Shown: positions 36,922-45,212 of the stretch, piece by piece
Layout of the letters: every line of letters starts with the position of its first letter
Position numbering within the stretch: the first letter of the stretch is position 1
NCBI RefSeq assembly: GCF_025263565.1
Contig: NZ_CP079865.1
Span: 3,782,001-3,846,000, forward strand
DNA from: Mycobacterium sp. SMC-8
GTDB lineage: Bacteria > Actinomycetota > Actinomycetes > Mycobacteriales > Mycobacteriaceae
Length of the DNA: 64,000 nt
Reading direction: 5' to 3'
Program-made: the position numbers and the translations under genes
Notes under the pieces: model-generated
The model's input: the letters and a program-made list of their open reading frames with translations, nothing else
What the model was told of the DNA's origin: nothing
Databases searched by the model: none

Positions 36922-38019
36922 ATGCCGAATCCACTTCCTCTGGTCTTCGACGCTCCGCGCCGCGCGCTGCCGCCGAAGCATTTCGCCGACCTCACCGACG
37001 CCGAGAGGTCAGCCGCGGTCGCCGAGCTCGGGTTACCCGCCTTCCGGGGAAAACAGCTGGCCAACCAATACTTCAGCCGGCTGATCGCCGACCCGCGCGA
37101 GATGACCGACCTGCCTGCTGCGGTACGCGACCAGGTCGGCGCCACGCTGTTCCCGACGCTGCTGCACGCCGATCGCGAGATCGAGTGCGACTCCGGTGAG
37201 ACCCGCAAGGTGCTGTGGCGCGCGGGCGACAACACCACGTTCGAGTCGGTGCTGATGCGCTATCCCGACCGCAACACCGTGTGCATCTCGTCACAGGCCG
37301 GCTGCGGGATGGCGTGCCCGTTCTGCGCGACGGGGCAGGGCGGACTGAAGCGCAACCTGTCGACGGCCGAGATCCTCGAACAGGTCCGCTTCGCCGGCGC
37401 CGAACTGCGCAACCGCGATGGGGGAAGGCTGTCCAACATCGTCTTCATGGGCATGGGCGAACCGCTGGCCAACTACAACCGCGTCCTTGCCGCCGTGAAG
37501 CGAATCACCGCGCCCGCGCCGGACGGCTTCGGCATCTCGGCCCGGTCGGTGACGGTGTCGACGGTCGGCCTGGCCCCGGCGATCCGCAAGCTGGCCGACG
37601 AGCGGCTCAACGTGACGCTGGCGGTGTCGCTGCACACTCCCGACGACGAGCTGCGCGACACCCTGGTGCCGGTGAACAACCGCTGGAAGGTCGACGAAGT
37701 CCTCGACGCGGCGCGCTACTACGCCGACGTGACCGGGCGCCGGGTGTCGATCGAATACGCGTTGATCCGCGACGTGAACGACCAGCCGTGGCGGGCGGAT
37801 CTGCTGGGCAAGAAGCTGCACGGCAAGCTCGGCCCCCTGGTGCACGTGAACCTGATCCCGTTGAACCCGACCCCGGGCAGTGAGTGGGACGCCAGCCCCA
37901 AGCCGGTCGAGCGCGAGTTCGTCCGGCGGGTGCGCGAGCGTGGGGTCTCCTGCACCGTGCGTGATACCCGCGGCCGCGAAATCGCCGCCGCCTGCGGCCA
38001 ACTCGCTGCTCAGAGCTGA
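36922..38019 (+). CDS. rlmN: 23S rRNA (adenine2503-C2)/tRNA methyltransferase RlmN
   Basis: A 365-residue radical SAM methyltransferase acting on A2503 of 23S rRNA and A37 of some tRNAs. The iron-sulfur cluster cysteines are C128, C132 and C135 in [20 protein letters not shown] (SAM binding) and the C-terminal [17 protein letters not shown] and [19 protein letters not shown] are intact; the last contains the methyl-carrying cysteine pair region. It ends 4 bases from a convergent NTF2-fold gene. Confidence 0.95.
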   Translation: MPNPLPLVFDAPRRALPPKHFADLTDAERSAAVAELGLPAFRGKQLANQYFSRLIADPREMTDLPAAVRDQVGATLFPTLLHADREIECDSGETRKVLWRAGDNTTFESVLMRYPDRNTVCISSQAGCGMACPFCATGQGGLKRNLSTAEILEQVRFAGAELRNRDGGRLSNIVFMGMGEPLANYNRVLAAVKRITAPAPDGFGISARSVTVSTVGLAPAIRKLADERLNVTLAVSLHTPDDELRDTLVPVNNRWKVDEVLDAARYYADVTGRRVSIEYALIRDVNDQPWRADLLGKKLHGKLGPLVHVNLIPLNPTPGSEWDASPKPVEREFVRRVRERGVSCTVRDTRGREIAAACGQLAAQS

Positions 38020-38023
38020 CGCG

Positions 38024-38467
38024 TCACGGCGTGGCGCCGGGCCGGTTGACGAACCACACGTTGTCCTCCCGCAGGTGGCGGCTGCGCCAGCCGTCCGGCG
38101 TGCGGACGAGGTCGTGGAAGTAGTACCCGCCGCACGAACTCTGTTCCGCCATGCCCGGCAGCTGCATCGGGTTGTAGAACATCGCGCGCACGGTGGCGGT
38201 GTCGCCATCGGGCCCCGAATCGAACTCGGCCTCGATGTTGGTGATGTAGTGCATCGTCCACGGAATCGCCGCGAACGCCTTGCTGAACAGGCCGGTGATC
38301 TCGTCCCGGGAGCCCGGCGGGATGCCTGCCGACGAGTAGTCGATCACCGCGTCCTCGGTGAACACCGAGCGGTACAGCTCCCAGTCCTTGGTGTCGACGC
38401 CGCGGGCGTAGCGGCTCAACAGATCACGGATCTCCAGTTCGTCGCTCACCCGGGAAGCGTCGGTCAT
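38024..38467 (-). CDS. SnoaL/NTF2-fold protein
   Basis: A 147-residue NTF2-fold protein (DELEIRDLLSRYARGVDTKDWELYRSVFTEDAVIDYSSAG). Its ATG at 38467 overlaps the stop of the next NTF2-fold gene by one base. The frame is open up to 38536, but the upstream part is unlike the family. It is the last gene of an operon driven from the box at 40358. Such proteins often act as dehydratases or isomerases, or as small-ligand partners, in steroid and terpene breakdown. Confidence 0.8.
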   Translation of the reverse strand: MTDASRVSDELEIRDLLSRYARGVDTKDWELYRSVFTEDAVIDYSSAGIPPGSRDEITGLFSKAFAAIPWTMHYITNIEAEFDSGPDGDTATVRAMFYNPMQLPGMAEQSSCGGYYFHDLVRTPDGWRSRHLREDNVWFVNRPGATP

Positions 38468-38865
38468 CACACCACCTCCAGTCGCAGGGCGCGGATCCGC
38501 CAGCCCTGCGGAGTCCGTGTCATCTCGTCGTGCCACCGCCCGGCGAAGAAACTGATGCCCGACTTCCCGGGCAGCTCAACGGCGTTGAACCACATGGCCA
38601 CCACGCGGGCGGTGTCGCCGTCGATCTCGGCTTCGATGTTGGTGACGTAGTGCATGCCGACCGTGATCGACCCCTGGTGCCTGGTGAGATATCCGACCGC
38701 ATCGTCGGAGGTGCCTGCGAACAGGCCGGCCGCCGAATAGTCCACGCGGGCGCCGTCGGCGAACATCGACCGGTACAGCGCCCAGTCCTTGAAGTCGACG
38801 GCACGGCAGTAGCGCGTCAGCAGGTTCTCGATCTCCAGACGATCGGCCAGCTGCCGCAGACTCAC
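38467..38865 (-). CDS. SnoaL/NTF2-fold protein
   Basis: A 132-residue paralogue of its downstream neighbour (SLRQLADRLEIENLLTRYCRAVDFKDWALYRSMFADGARVDYSAAG). The start at 38865 overlaps the aldehyde dehydrogenase stop at 38862 by 4 bases, so all three genes are translationally coupled. Two different NTF2-fold chains made together could form a heterodimer; that is a guess. Confidence 0.8.
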   Translation of the reverse strand: MSLRQLADRLEIENLLTRYCRAVDFKDWALYRSMFADGARVDYSAAGLFAGTSDDAVGYLTRHQGSITVGMHYVTNIEAEIDGDTARVVAMWFNAVELPGKSGISFFAGRWHDEMTRTPQGWRIRALRLEVV

Positions 38866-40349
38866 TGGTCCGGCATGCCGATCGTCTTGGCCTCCAGATA
38901 CTCCTTGTAACCCTCTTCACCGTTGCGGTACCCCAGGCCGGACTGCTTGGTGCCGCCGAACGGGCTGCCGATGCCGAAGTGGCTCTTGCCGTTGATGGTC
39001 ACATTGCCGGTGCGCATCCGGCAGGCGACGGCGAACGCGCGGTCAACGTCGGCGCTGCTGACCTCGCCGGACAGACCGTAGATCGTGTTGTTGGCGATCG
39101 CGATGGCTTCGTCGTCGGTGCCGTAGGGGGTGACGGTCAGTACCGGCCCGAAGATCTCCTCTTGCGCCACCACCGAATTCGGATCCACGTCGGCGAGCAG
39201 GGTGGGCTGTGTGTAGTACCCCACCGGCAGGTTCTCCGGGATGCCACCGCCGGTGACCAGCCGCGCACCGGAGTCGATACCCGAGGAGATCAGGCCGAGG
39301 ACCTTCTGCCGCTGCGTCTCGCTGATCTGGGGTCCCTGCATGTTGCCCGGCGTCCACGGATCCCCGACCGGGAAGTTCTCCATCATCGTCCGAAGCGTAT
39401 CGATGCCCTCGTCATACCGGCTGCGCGGCAACAGGATCCGGGACGGCAGGATGCAGGACTGGCCTGACATCACGCACGCCATCATCGCCGCCATCGGCAG
39501 CGCGGCGTTGAAGTCGGCGTCGTCGAGGACGATGTGGGCCGATTTGCCGCCGAGTTCGAGCAGCGTCTTCTTGACCGTCGGCGCGCCCGCGGCCAGGATC
39601 GCCCGCCCGGTCGCGGTGGACCCGGTGAACGTGATCATGTCCACGCGGGGATCGGCGGACAGCGCGGCACCCACCTCGTTGGCGTTGGAGACCACTACGT
39701 TGAACACCCCGGCCGGAATGTCGGTCTCCTCGGCCACGATTCGGCCGTACTCGGTGCCCGACCACGGGGTCAGCTGGGCGGGCTTGAGCACCACGGTGTT
39801 GCCGGCCATCAACGCCGGCACCGTCTCGGCGATGTTGAGATAGAACGGCACATTCCAGGGGGTGATCGCGCCCACGACGCCGACCGCCTCGTAGTGGATC
39901 TTGCGTCGTGCCGGCCCGAGCGGCGTGTCATGGACGCCGTTGTCGATTAGATAGTCGAAGTTGCGGCCGTGTTCTGCCCAGTGCCTGACCTCTTCGATCG
40001 GGCTCTCGATCTGGCTGCCGGTCACCGAGACGGGACAGCCCACCTCGGTGATCAAGATGCGACGCAGCCGCTCCTTGTTGCGCTCCAGCGCATCGTGCAA
40101 CTGGCTGAGGCAGTGATAGCGGAAGTCGAGATCGCGCGACCAGTCGGTCTCGTCGAAGGCCCGCCGCGCCGCGCCGACGGCACGCTGGATGTCCTCGACC
40201 GTGCCGTCGGTGGCGTGTCCGGCGACCTGCTCACTGGCCGGATGGATGACCTCGAAGGTGGCTCCGCTTCCGGTGGCTTGCAGTTCCCCGTCGATGAGCA
40301 TGCGCTCGTCGCCGGCGAGCACTCCGGTTTCGGTCTCCGCTGTCGTCAT
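38862..40349 (-). CDS. NAD(P)-dependent aldehyde dehydrogenase
   Basis: A 495-residue ALDH that oxidises aldehydes to acids. The cofactor and catalytic motifs are intact: ITPWNVPFYLNIAETVPALMAGNTVVLKPAQLTP, FTGSTATGRAI, the glutamate in LLELGGKSAHIVL and the nucleophile C299 in MSGQSCILPSR. The start at 40349 lies 8 bases from regulon box a, so the repressor would sit over the promoter. The operon continues into two NTF2-fold genes. Confidence 0.92.
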   Translation of the reverse strand: MTTAETETGVLAGDERMLIDGELQATGSGATFEVIHPASEQVAGHATDGTVEDIQRAVGAARRAFDETDWSRDLDFRYHCLSQLHDALERNKERLRRILITEVGCPVSVTGSQIESPIEEVRHWAEHGRNFDYLIDNGVHDTPLGPARRKIHYEAVGVVGAITPWNVPFYLNIAETVPALMAGNTVVLKPAQLTPWSGTEYGRIVAEETDIPAGVFNVVVSNANEVGAALSADPRVDMITFTGSTATGRAILAAGAPTVKKTLLELGGKSAHIVLDDADFNAALPMAAMMACVMSGQSCILPSRILLPRSRYDEGIDTLRTMMENFPVGDPWTPGNMQGPQISETQRQKVLGLISSGIDSGARLVTGGGIPENLPVGYYTQPTLLADVDPNSVVAQEEIFGPVLTVTPYGTDDEAIAIANNTIYGLSGEVSSADVDRAFAVACRMRTGNVTINGKSHFGIGSPFGGTKQSGLGYRNGEEGYKEYLEAKTIGMPDQ

Positions 40350-40357
40350 GGGGACAG

Positions 40358-40385
40358 CTTTACAAGTTTTCCGCCGAGTGTCACG
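40358..40385 (-). promoter_or_regulatory. regulon box a: CTTTACA-N14-TGTCACG
   Basis: Imperfect palindrome 8 bases upstream of the aldehyde dehydrogenase start. Arms and spacing are identical to the boxes at 44004, 46042 and 53468. On the gene strand the sequence around it, GTGACA...TTGTAAAGCT then TCCCCATG, is almost the same as upstream of the second TetR gene, including the distance to ATG. Confidence 0.7.
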
Positions 40386-40393
40386 CGTTTCGG

Positions 40394-40930
40394 TTAGCTT
40401 GTCTTGATTCCCACCGCATGGCGCAACTGAGCCAGGAACTGATCGTCGTCGTCGGCGCGCACGATGTAATGCGAGACCGCAACTCGGATCGCGGTGGCGG
40501 CCTTGACCGCACCGTTGGCGCCTGGCAGCAGCTTCTCCAACTGCGCGCGCATCACCGGAATGATGTGGGACAACCGGGAGATGACGACCTCGGGTTCGAT
40601 GTCGACGAGCCGCACTCCCGAATAGGACTGCTGATATTCGACGATGAACCGCATCGCCGCATCGACCCGGTCGTTACCCCGCAGGCCGGCCGTGGCCTTG
40701 GCGATGCCGGTCTCGAACATCTGCCGTTCATGAACGCCGAACGCCTCGAGAAGCGCCTGCTTGTCGGCGAACCAGCGGTACAGCGTCGGTCGCGACACCC
40801 CGGCCTGCAACGCGACCTCGGACAGGCTCAGCTTGGTCTGACCGGAACGGCCCAGCACCTCTGCGGTGGCCGCGAGAATCCTGGTCCTCGTCGAGGTGTC
40901 CTCGGCGGCGTCGGCTGCGGATTGATTCAC
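40394..40930 (-). CDS. TetR family transcriptional regulator (first of two paralogues)
   Basis: A 178-residue TetR repressor. The N-terminal helix-turn-helix is TRILAATAEVLGRSGQTKLSLSEVALQAGVSRPTLYRWFADKQALLEAF. The ligand domain (FIVEYQQSYSGVRLVDIEPEVVISRLSHIIPVMRAQLEKLLPG) is clearly related to the regulator at 43.4-44.0 kb. A box of the shared palindrome type lies just upstream (40943), consistent with autoregulation. It is a candidate master repressor of the surrounding cluster. Confidence 0.88.
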   Translation of the reverse strand: MNQSAADAAEDTSTRTRILAATAEVLGRSGQTKLSLSEVALQAGVSRPTLYRWFADKQALLEAFGVHERQMFETGIAKATAGLRGNDRVDAAMRFIVEYQQSYSGVRLVDIEPEVVISRLSHIIPVMRAQLEKLLPGANGAVKAATAIRVAVSHYIVRADDDDQFLAQLRHAVGIKTS

Positions 40931-40942
40931 GTAGGGGCCTCA

Positions 40943-40969
40943 CTTACGGGTTCGGTGTCGATCGTAAAG
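40943..40969 (-). promoter_or_regulatory. regulon box g: CTTACG-N14-CGTAAAG
   Basis: CTTACG, 14 bases, CGTAAAG: the same spacing as the other boxes with a matched change at the inner position of both arms (A to G and T to C). It lies 12 bases upstream of the TetR start at 40930. It probably mediates autoregulation. Confidence 0.5.
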
Positions 40970-40982
40970 CGTGGCCTGTCGG

Positions 40983-42131
40983 TCACAAACTCTTGTCGAG
41001 CAACGCGACGGTGTCGAGGTCCTCCAGCGCCTCAAGGCTGCGCTCCACTCCCTTGACCGCGATCTGCTCGTCCTGCATTCCGCCCATCCCGGCGGTGATC
41101 AGTGCCGCGACATACGGGTACATCGCGCCCTGCCGGTAGCGGTCCCAGAGTTCGTCGCGGTCGAGCTCCGGACCGCCGGACGCCGCCAGCGCCCCCCGGT
41201 ACACGTCGAGCAGATCGCGTTGACACTGTCGCCGGTCCTCGCCGGTCATGCTGGTGACCAGCGTGTACGCCAGCTCCCGGCTGGGGTGTCCACGCCTGAC
41301 CGCCTGCCAGTCCAGCAGGCCGGGGTGGCCTGCGCGGAAGTACAGGTTGCCGGGGTGGGCGTCGCCGTGCATCACGGTGTGTGGCGGCCGGTCGATCAGC
41401 GAGGCCGCGGCGCGGTAGTTCTCGCAGATGAAGTGGCCGCGGTACACCGGTAGATCGGTGCGCTCGGCCAGCCGCCGTGCCGAGGTCCGCAGCAGCGGCG
41501 CGGTGAGCAGTGACGCGCTGTCGCCGGACGCGGTGTAGAGCCAGCCCAGCGGACCGGTCCCGCTGCGCTCCGGCAATCGGCCCCAGAACGTCGCGTGCAG
41601 CCGGGCGAGCAGTTCGACCACCAGAGCGGCCCGCTCCGGATCGATCGGGTGCAGGGTGTCGGGGAACTCGCACGGCGCCTTCGAGGGGTCGGCCAGATCC
41701 TCCAGCACCAGAACGAAGCGTCCGGTGACCGGGTCGAACCGCGAGCCGTAGCTGCCCGGTACGCCGGTCAGCTCCGGGGCGAGCTGGCGGTAGAAGCGCG
41801 TCTCGGTCGCGGCGAGGTTGCCCAGCTCACCCATGATTCGGATGGCGACGGTCTCCGCCGCCATCTTGACGAACACCGACCCCGGCACGTCGTCGCCGGT
41901 CAGCGCCAGCCGGGCACGGGAGGAGGTGCCGGCGTCGCCGTCGAGCACCGTCACCGATGTGACGGTGCGTCCCATGAGCGACGACATCGCCGTCGCGTCG
42001 AGGTCGGCGAGGGTGCGGGGTAGTGCGCGCCGGTGGCCGATCAGCGCGTCGGTCCCGATCCGGCGGATACCGCGGCCAAGATGGGAGGCCAACCCCGCGG
42101 CGGGAGCGATCCGATTGGCGATGACGGACAC
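40983..42131 (-). CDS. aminoglycoside phosphotransferase-like (APH) family protein
   Basis: A 382-residue kinase-fold protein. The Brenner motif VMHGDAHPGNLYF and the metal site LLDWQAV show an intact phosphotransfer centre. Such proteins in mycobacterial catabolic clusters are annotated as phosphotransferases of unknown substrate. I chose the GTG at 42131, with AGGAGT 6 bases before, over an ATG at 42164. The gene is divergent from the CoA-transferase across box e. Confidence 0.82.
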   Translation of the reverse strand: MSVIANRIAPAAGLASHLGRGIRRIGTDALIGHRRALPRTLADLDATAMSSLMGRTVTSVTVLDGDAGTSSRARLALTGDDVPGSVFVKMAAETVAIRIMGELGNLAATETRFYRQLAPELTGVPGSYGSRFDPVTGRFVLVLEDLADPSKAPCEFPDTLHPIDPERAALVVELLARLHATFWGRLPERSGTGPLGWLYTASGDSASLLTAPLLRTSARRLAERTDLPVYRGHFICENYRAAASLIDRPPHTVMHGDAHPGNLYFRAGHPGLLDWQAVRRGHPSRELAYTLVTSMTGEDRRQCQRDLLDVYRGALAASGGPELDRDELWDRYRQGAMYPYVAALITAGMGGMQDEQIAVKGVERSLEALEDLDTVALLDKSL

Positions 42132-42169
42132 CAGTTGACTCCTAGGCTTGGACCGGTAGCTCACAAAGG

Positions 42170-42196
42170 CTTACAAATCCACGTGTTTTTGTAAAG
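42170..42196. promoter_or_regulatory. regulon box e: CTTACA-N14-TGTAAAG, divergent promoter
   Basis: The most symmetrical copy of the palindrome: CTTACA, 14 bases, TGTAAAG. It sits in the 83-base gap between divergent phosphotransferase and CoA-transferase genes and could control both. This copy best shows that the shared element is an inverted repeat. Confidence 0.7.
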
Positions 42197-42214
42197 TGTC
42201 GCGAGGTGGTCGGT

Positions 42215-43405
42215 ATGACGGGTCCGTTGGCGGGTGTTCGAGTCGTCGAACTCGGCGTGTGGGTGGCGGGTCCGGCCGCCGGCGGAATCCTTGCCGACTG
42301 GGGGGCCGACGTCGTCAAGATCGAACCTCCCGAGGGCGATCCGGCGCGCACGTTCGGCCGGATGCTCGGTATCGATCCGCAGGATCGCCACCACGTCAGC
42401 CCGCCGTTCGAGATGGACAACCGCGGAAAGCGTAGCGTCGTGCTGGACCTGACGACGGTTCACGGCAACACCGCAGCGCGCGATCTGCTGGCCGGCGCCG
42501 ACGTGTTCCTGACCAACATCCGCACCGGGGCGTTGCGCCGCATCGGGCTGGACTTCGACGAGGTCGCGACGGCCAACCCGCGGCTCGTCTACGGCTTGAT
42601 CACCGGATACGGCAGCCAGGGCCCTGACGCGGACCGGCCGGCCTACGACGTGGCCGCGTTCTGGGCCAGGGCCGGCCTGGCCCATCTGCTCACGCGCCCG
42701 GGGGAGACCCCGCCGTTTCAGCGCGGCGGCATGGGCGATCACATGGCGGGTATGACGCTCGCCGGGGCGGTCTGTGCTGCGTTGGTGGCGCGTAACCGCA
42801 CCGGGACAGGGCAACTCGTGACGACCTCGCTGTACCGCCAGGGCGCCTACACGGTCAGCTTCGACCTCAACACGTTCCTGATCACCGGCCATCCGATCGC
42901 CATCGGACAACGCGAGTCGATGGCAAACCCGTGCATGAACAACTACACCGCCGGCGACGGACGACGGTTCTGGCTGGTGGGCCTGCAGGGTGATCGGCAT
43001 TGGCCCGCGCTGTGCGCGGCGGTGCAGCGACCCGGGTGGTTGACCGACGAACGGTTCGCCACGGGCCGCGCCCGGGCCGCCCACGCAACCGAGTTGATCG
43101 CCGAGCTCGACGAGATCTTCGCCAGCAGGACCCTCGCCGGTTGGGCGGAAGTCTTTGCCGGACAGCCGGATCTGTTCTGGTCGCCGATCAACTCGCTGGA
43201 GCAGGTCGTCGCCGACGAACAGTTCCATGCCGCGGGCGGGATCGTGTACGTCCCCGACGCTGGCGGCGGTTCGGTGCCGATGGTTGCCACCCCGGCCGAC
43301 TTTCACGGCACTCCCGCCCAAATACGTAGTGTTGCACCCGGTCTGGGTGAGCACACCGACGAGGTGCTGGCCGAGGTCGCTGCGCGTGCGCTCAGCTCGG
43401 AATAG
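42215..43405 (+). CDS. CaiB/BaiF family CoA-transferase (family III)
   Basis: A 396-residue CoA-transferase (TGPLAGVRVVELGVWVAGPAAGGILADWGADVVKIEPPEGDPARTFGR). It probably attaches CoA to a carboxylic acid made by upstream oxidation steps of this cluster. ATG 42215 has a GCGAGGTGG ribosome binding site; the frame also permits GTG 42206. It is convergent with the second TetR gene. Confidence 0.88.
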   Translation: MTGPLAGVRVVELGVWVAGPAAGGILADWGADVVKIEPPEGDPARTFGRMLGIDPQDRHHVSPPFEMDNRGKRSVVLDLTTVHGNTAARDLLAGADVFLTNIRTGALRRIGLDFDEVATANPRLVYGLITGYGSQGPDADRPAYDVAAFWARAGLAHLLTRPGETPPFQRGGMGDHMAGMTLAGAVCAALVARNRTGTGQLVTTSLYRQGAYTVSFDLNTFLITGHPIAIGQRESMANPCMNNYTAGDGRRFWLVGLQGDRHWPALCAAVQRPGWLTDERFATGRARAAHATELIAELDEIFASRTLAGWAEVFAGQPDLFWSPINSLEQVVADEQFHAAGGIVYVPDAGGGSVPMVATPADFHGTPAQIRSVAPGLGEHTDEVLAEVAARALSSE

Positions 43406-43431
43406 GCGATCCTTGTACCGCGCGGACGGAT

Positions 43432-43995
43432 CTACGGTCCTGGGTTCCTGACCCGCGCGGCGTGGCGCAGCTGGTCGAGGAACTGCTCGGCATCGTCGCT
43501 GCGGACCAGGTACTGCGAGATCGCGACCCGCACAGCGGTGGCGGCTGCGAGCGCGGCGTCCGGTCCGGTGCACAGTCGCTGCAGCCGCTCGCGCATCAGC
43601 GGCAGCACGCGGGCCAGTCGCCGGATCACCTGGTCGGGTTCGACGTCGACCATGCGCAAACCTGGGTAGGACAGTTGATATTCCACGATGACCCGCAGAG
43701 CCGCGTCGAGGCGCTCGGATTCGGGCAGGCCGGCTGTGGCGCGCGCGATCGCCTGTTCGTAGTACTGCCGCTCCCACACCACGAACACGTCGAGCAGTTC
43801 ACGTTTGTCGGCGAAATATCGGTACAACGTCGGCCGCGAGACCCCGGCCTGGGCCGCCACCTCCGACAGCGAGAGCTTTGTCATGCCGTTGCGGCCCAAC
43901 ACTTCTGCCGTTGCACTCAGAATGCGTTGACGCGCGGAGATGTCCGGGTCGTCGGCATCGTGAGTTGGCCGAGCATCCGGCGTCCGTTGCGGCAT
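43432..43995 (-). CDS. TetR family transcriptional regulator (second paralogue)
   Basis: A 187-residue TetR repressor with helix-turn-helix RILSATAEVLGRNGMTKLSLSEVAAQAGVSRPTLYRYFADKRELLDVF. Over the recognition helix it is nearly identical to the regulator at 40.4 kb (SLSEVA-QAGVSRPTLYR-FADK), so both should recognise the same DNA. Box b lies 8 bases before its ATG. The ligand domain has diverged more, which would fit sensing of different intermediates. Confidence 0.88.
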   Translation of the reverse strand: MPQRTPDARPTHDADDPDISARQRILSATAEVLGRNGMTKLSLSEVAAQAGVSRPTLYRYFADKRELLDVFVVWERQYYEQAIARATAGLPESERLDAALRVIVEYQLSYPGLRMVDVEPDQVIRRLARVLPLMRERLQRLCTGPDAALAAATAVRVAISQYLVRSDDAEQFLDQLRHAARVRNPGP

Positions 43996-44003
43996 GGGGA
44001 TAG

Positions 44004-44031
44004 CTTTACAAATTTACGGCTAAGTGTCACG
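44004..44031. promoter_or_regulatory. regulon box b: CTTTACA-N14-TGTCACG
   Basis: Lies between the second TetR gene (start 43995) and the divergent ferredoxin gene (start 44114). Its environment on the TetR strand is almost identical to that of box a. Confidence 0.7.
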
Positions 44032-44113
44032 CTATTTCGGTGACTGCACCCCGCCTGGGAGATCAGCCCGCCAAGACGGAGCTGCGGAATCTGCGCTGAG
44101 GATCGGAGCGTTC

Positions 44114-44308
44114 ATGAGGGTCGGAGTCGATCTCACCAAGTGCACCGGGCACGGCATCTGCGAATCGCTCGCCGAGGACGTGTTCGAGGTGCAGGACGAC
44201 GGCACCGTCGTCATCCGTGGCGCCGAGCGTCCTGAGTCGGACCGGGAGCGGATGCAGCAGGCCGTGACGCAGTGCCCCGCGGCCGCCCTGTACTTCGCCG
44301 CGGAATAG
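44114..44308 (+). CDS. small 3Fe-4S ferredoxin, P450 partner type
   Basis: A 64-residue ferredoxin: MRVGVDLTKCTGHGICESLAEDVFEVQDDG...QAVTQCPAAALYFAAE. The C-x2-H-x2-C pattern (CTGHGIC) replaces the second cysteine of a 4Fe cluster, and the last ligand is in QCPAAAL; this is typical of mycobacterial ferredoxins serving cytochromes P450. The partner is probably the P450 at 46.8 kb. The ATG at 44114 gives the normal length. The stop lies inside the left arm of a terminator hairpin. Confidence 0.9.
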   Translation: MRVGVDLTKCTGHGICESLAEDVFEVQDDGTVVIRGAERPESDRERMQQAVTQCPAAALYFAAE

Positions 44309-44360
44309 AGTTCCTGGTCGTGGCCGAGGGCCCGGCGGCAGCCAGGAACGCTATTCCGCG
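44299..44360. terminator. bidirectional terminator covering both stop codons
   Basis: CGCGGAATAGAGTTCCTGG (44299-44317) pairs with 44342-44360 in 18 of 19 positions, with a 24-base loop. The arms contain the TAG stop codons of the ferredoxin (+) and thioesterase (-) genes; both proteins end in Ala-Glu. Confidence 0.8.
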
Positions 44361-45181
44361 GGAGAGGGTTTGGGCGGGCGGGGGCGGAGGAGGACCGACT
44401 GCTGGATCGCTCCGACGGGTCCGGACTCGTCGAACAAGGTGCCCAGTGTGGCACCGATTCCATCCGGGCCGTAGCTGGTTTCGGCGCGGATCCCGATCCA
44501 CTCGCCGGCGGGCACCCGATGGATGTGGACGGCCAGATCGGTGTTCAGGAACGTCCACGTGCGGATGTCGAGTCTGGTGCCGATCCCGTTGGCGTCGTCG
44601 GCCACGGCGAACAACCGCTCGAGCGGCGTCATCGCTTCGCCGCTGACCAGGTCGACCTCGGGTTTGATCCACGACTCGCCGGGACCCGCGGCCATCGGCG
44701 TGGTCAGCCACCGCCAGTCCAGGCTGTGGACGTAGTTGCGGTCCCAGTCCTTCTTCATGTCCCGGCCGCGGGCCTCCGAGAGCGGGCGCAGCGGTTCGGC
44801 GGGGGCGTGCGCCACCGCGGCGGTGTCCAGTGTCTGCAACCGCCAGCCGCTGGCCCTGGCCACCGGCCGCAGCCGGCCGCCGGGCCCCGGGGCCAGCATC
44901 TCGGCGCTGATCAGTTCGATCTGCGTACCGGGACGCTCCCGTCGCGCGCGGACCCAGAATTCACCGTCGGCGGGCACCGGGCCGAGCAGGTCGACCAGCA
45001 CGCGGCTGAGTCTGGTGTCGGCCCGTGGCTCGCAGCGTTGCAGGGCGCGCACCAGCAGTGCCGACACCGGTGCGGCGTGCTGGATGGCCGCCGACCACGT
45101 ACTGCGCACCAAGTCAGTGGCGGTGAACTTCTCTCCGCGGTCCTCGGCGGTGTCGACGAGTTCGTAATAGGAATCGGACAT
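44351..45181 (-). CDS. thioesterase family protein (acyl-CoA thioesterase-like)
   Basis: A 276-residue protein of the double-hotdog thioesterase-like superfamily (SYYELVDTAEDRGEKFTATDLVRSTWSAAIQHAAPVSALLVRALQ in the N-terminal hotdog; MTPLERLFAVADDANGIGTRLDIRTWTFLNTDLAVHIHRVPAGEWIGIRAETSYGPDGIGATLGTLFDESGPVG in the second). It probably hydrolyses a CoA ester of the pathway. It is cotranscribed with the SMP-30 gene, 31 bases upstream. Confidence 0.8.
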   Translation of the reverse strand: MSDSYYELVDTAEDRGEKFTATDLVRSTWSAAIQHAAPVSALLVRALQRCEPRADTRLSRVLVDLLGPVPADGEFWVRARRERPGTQIELISAEMLAPGPGGRLRPVARASGWRLQTLDTAAVAHAPAEPLRPLSEARGRDMKKDWDRNYVHSLDWRWLTTPMAAGPGESWIKPEVDLVSGEAMTPLERLFAVADDANGIGTRLDIRTWTFLNTDLAVHIHRVPAGEWIGIRAETSYGPDGIGATLGTLFDESGPVGAIQQSVLLRPRPPKPSPAE

Positions 45182-45212
45182 CGCTGCCTTTCTCGGGGCC
45201 GATCGGGGCGGG

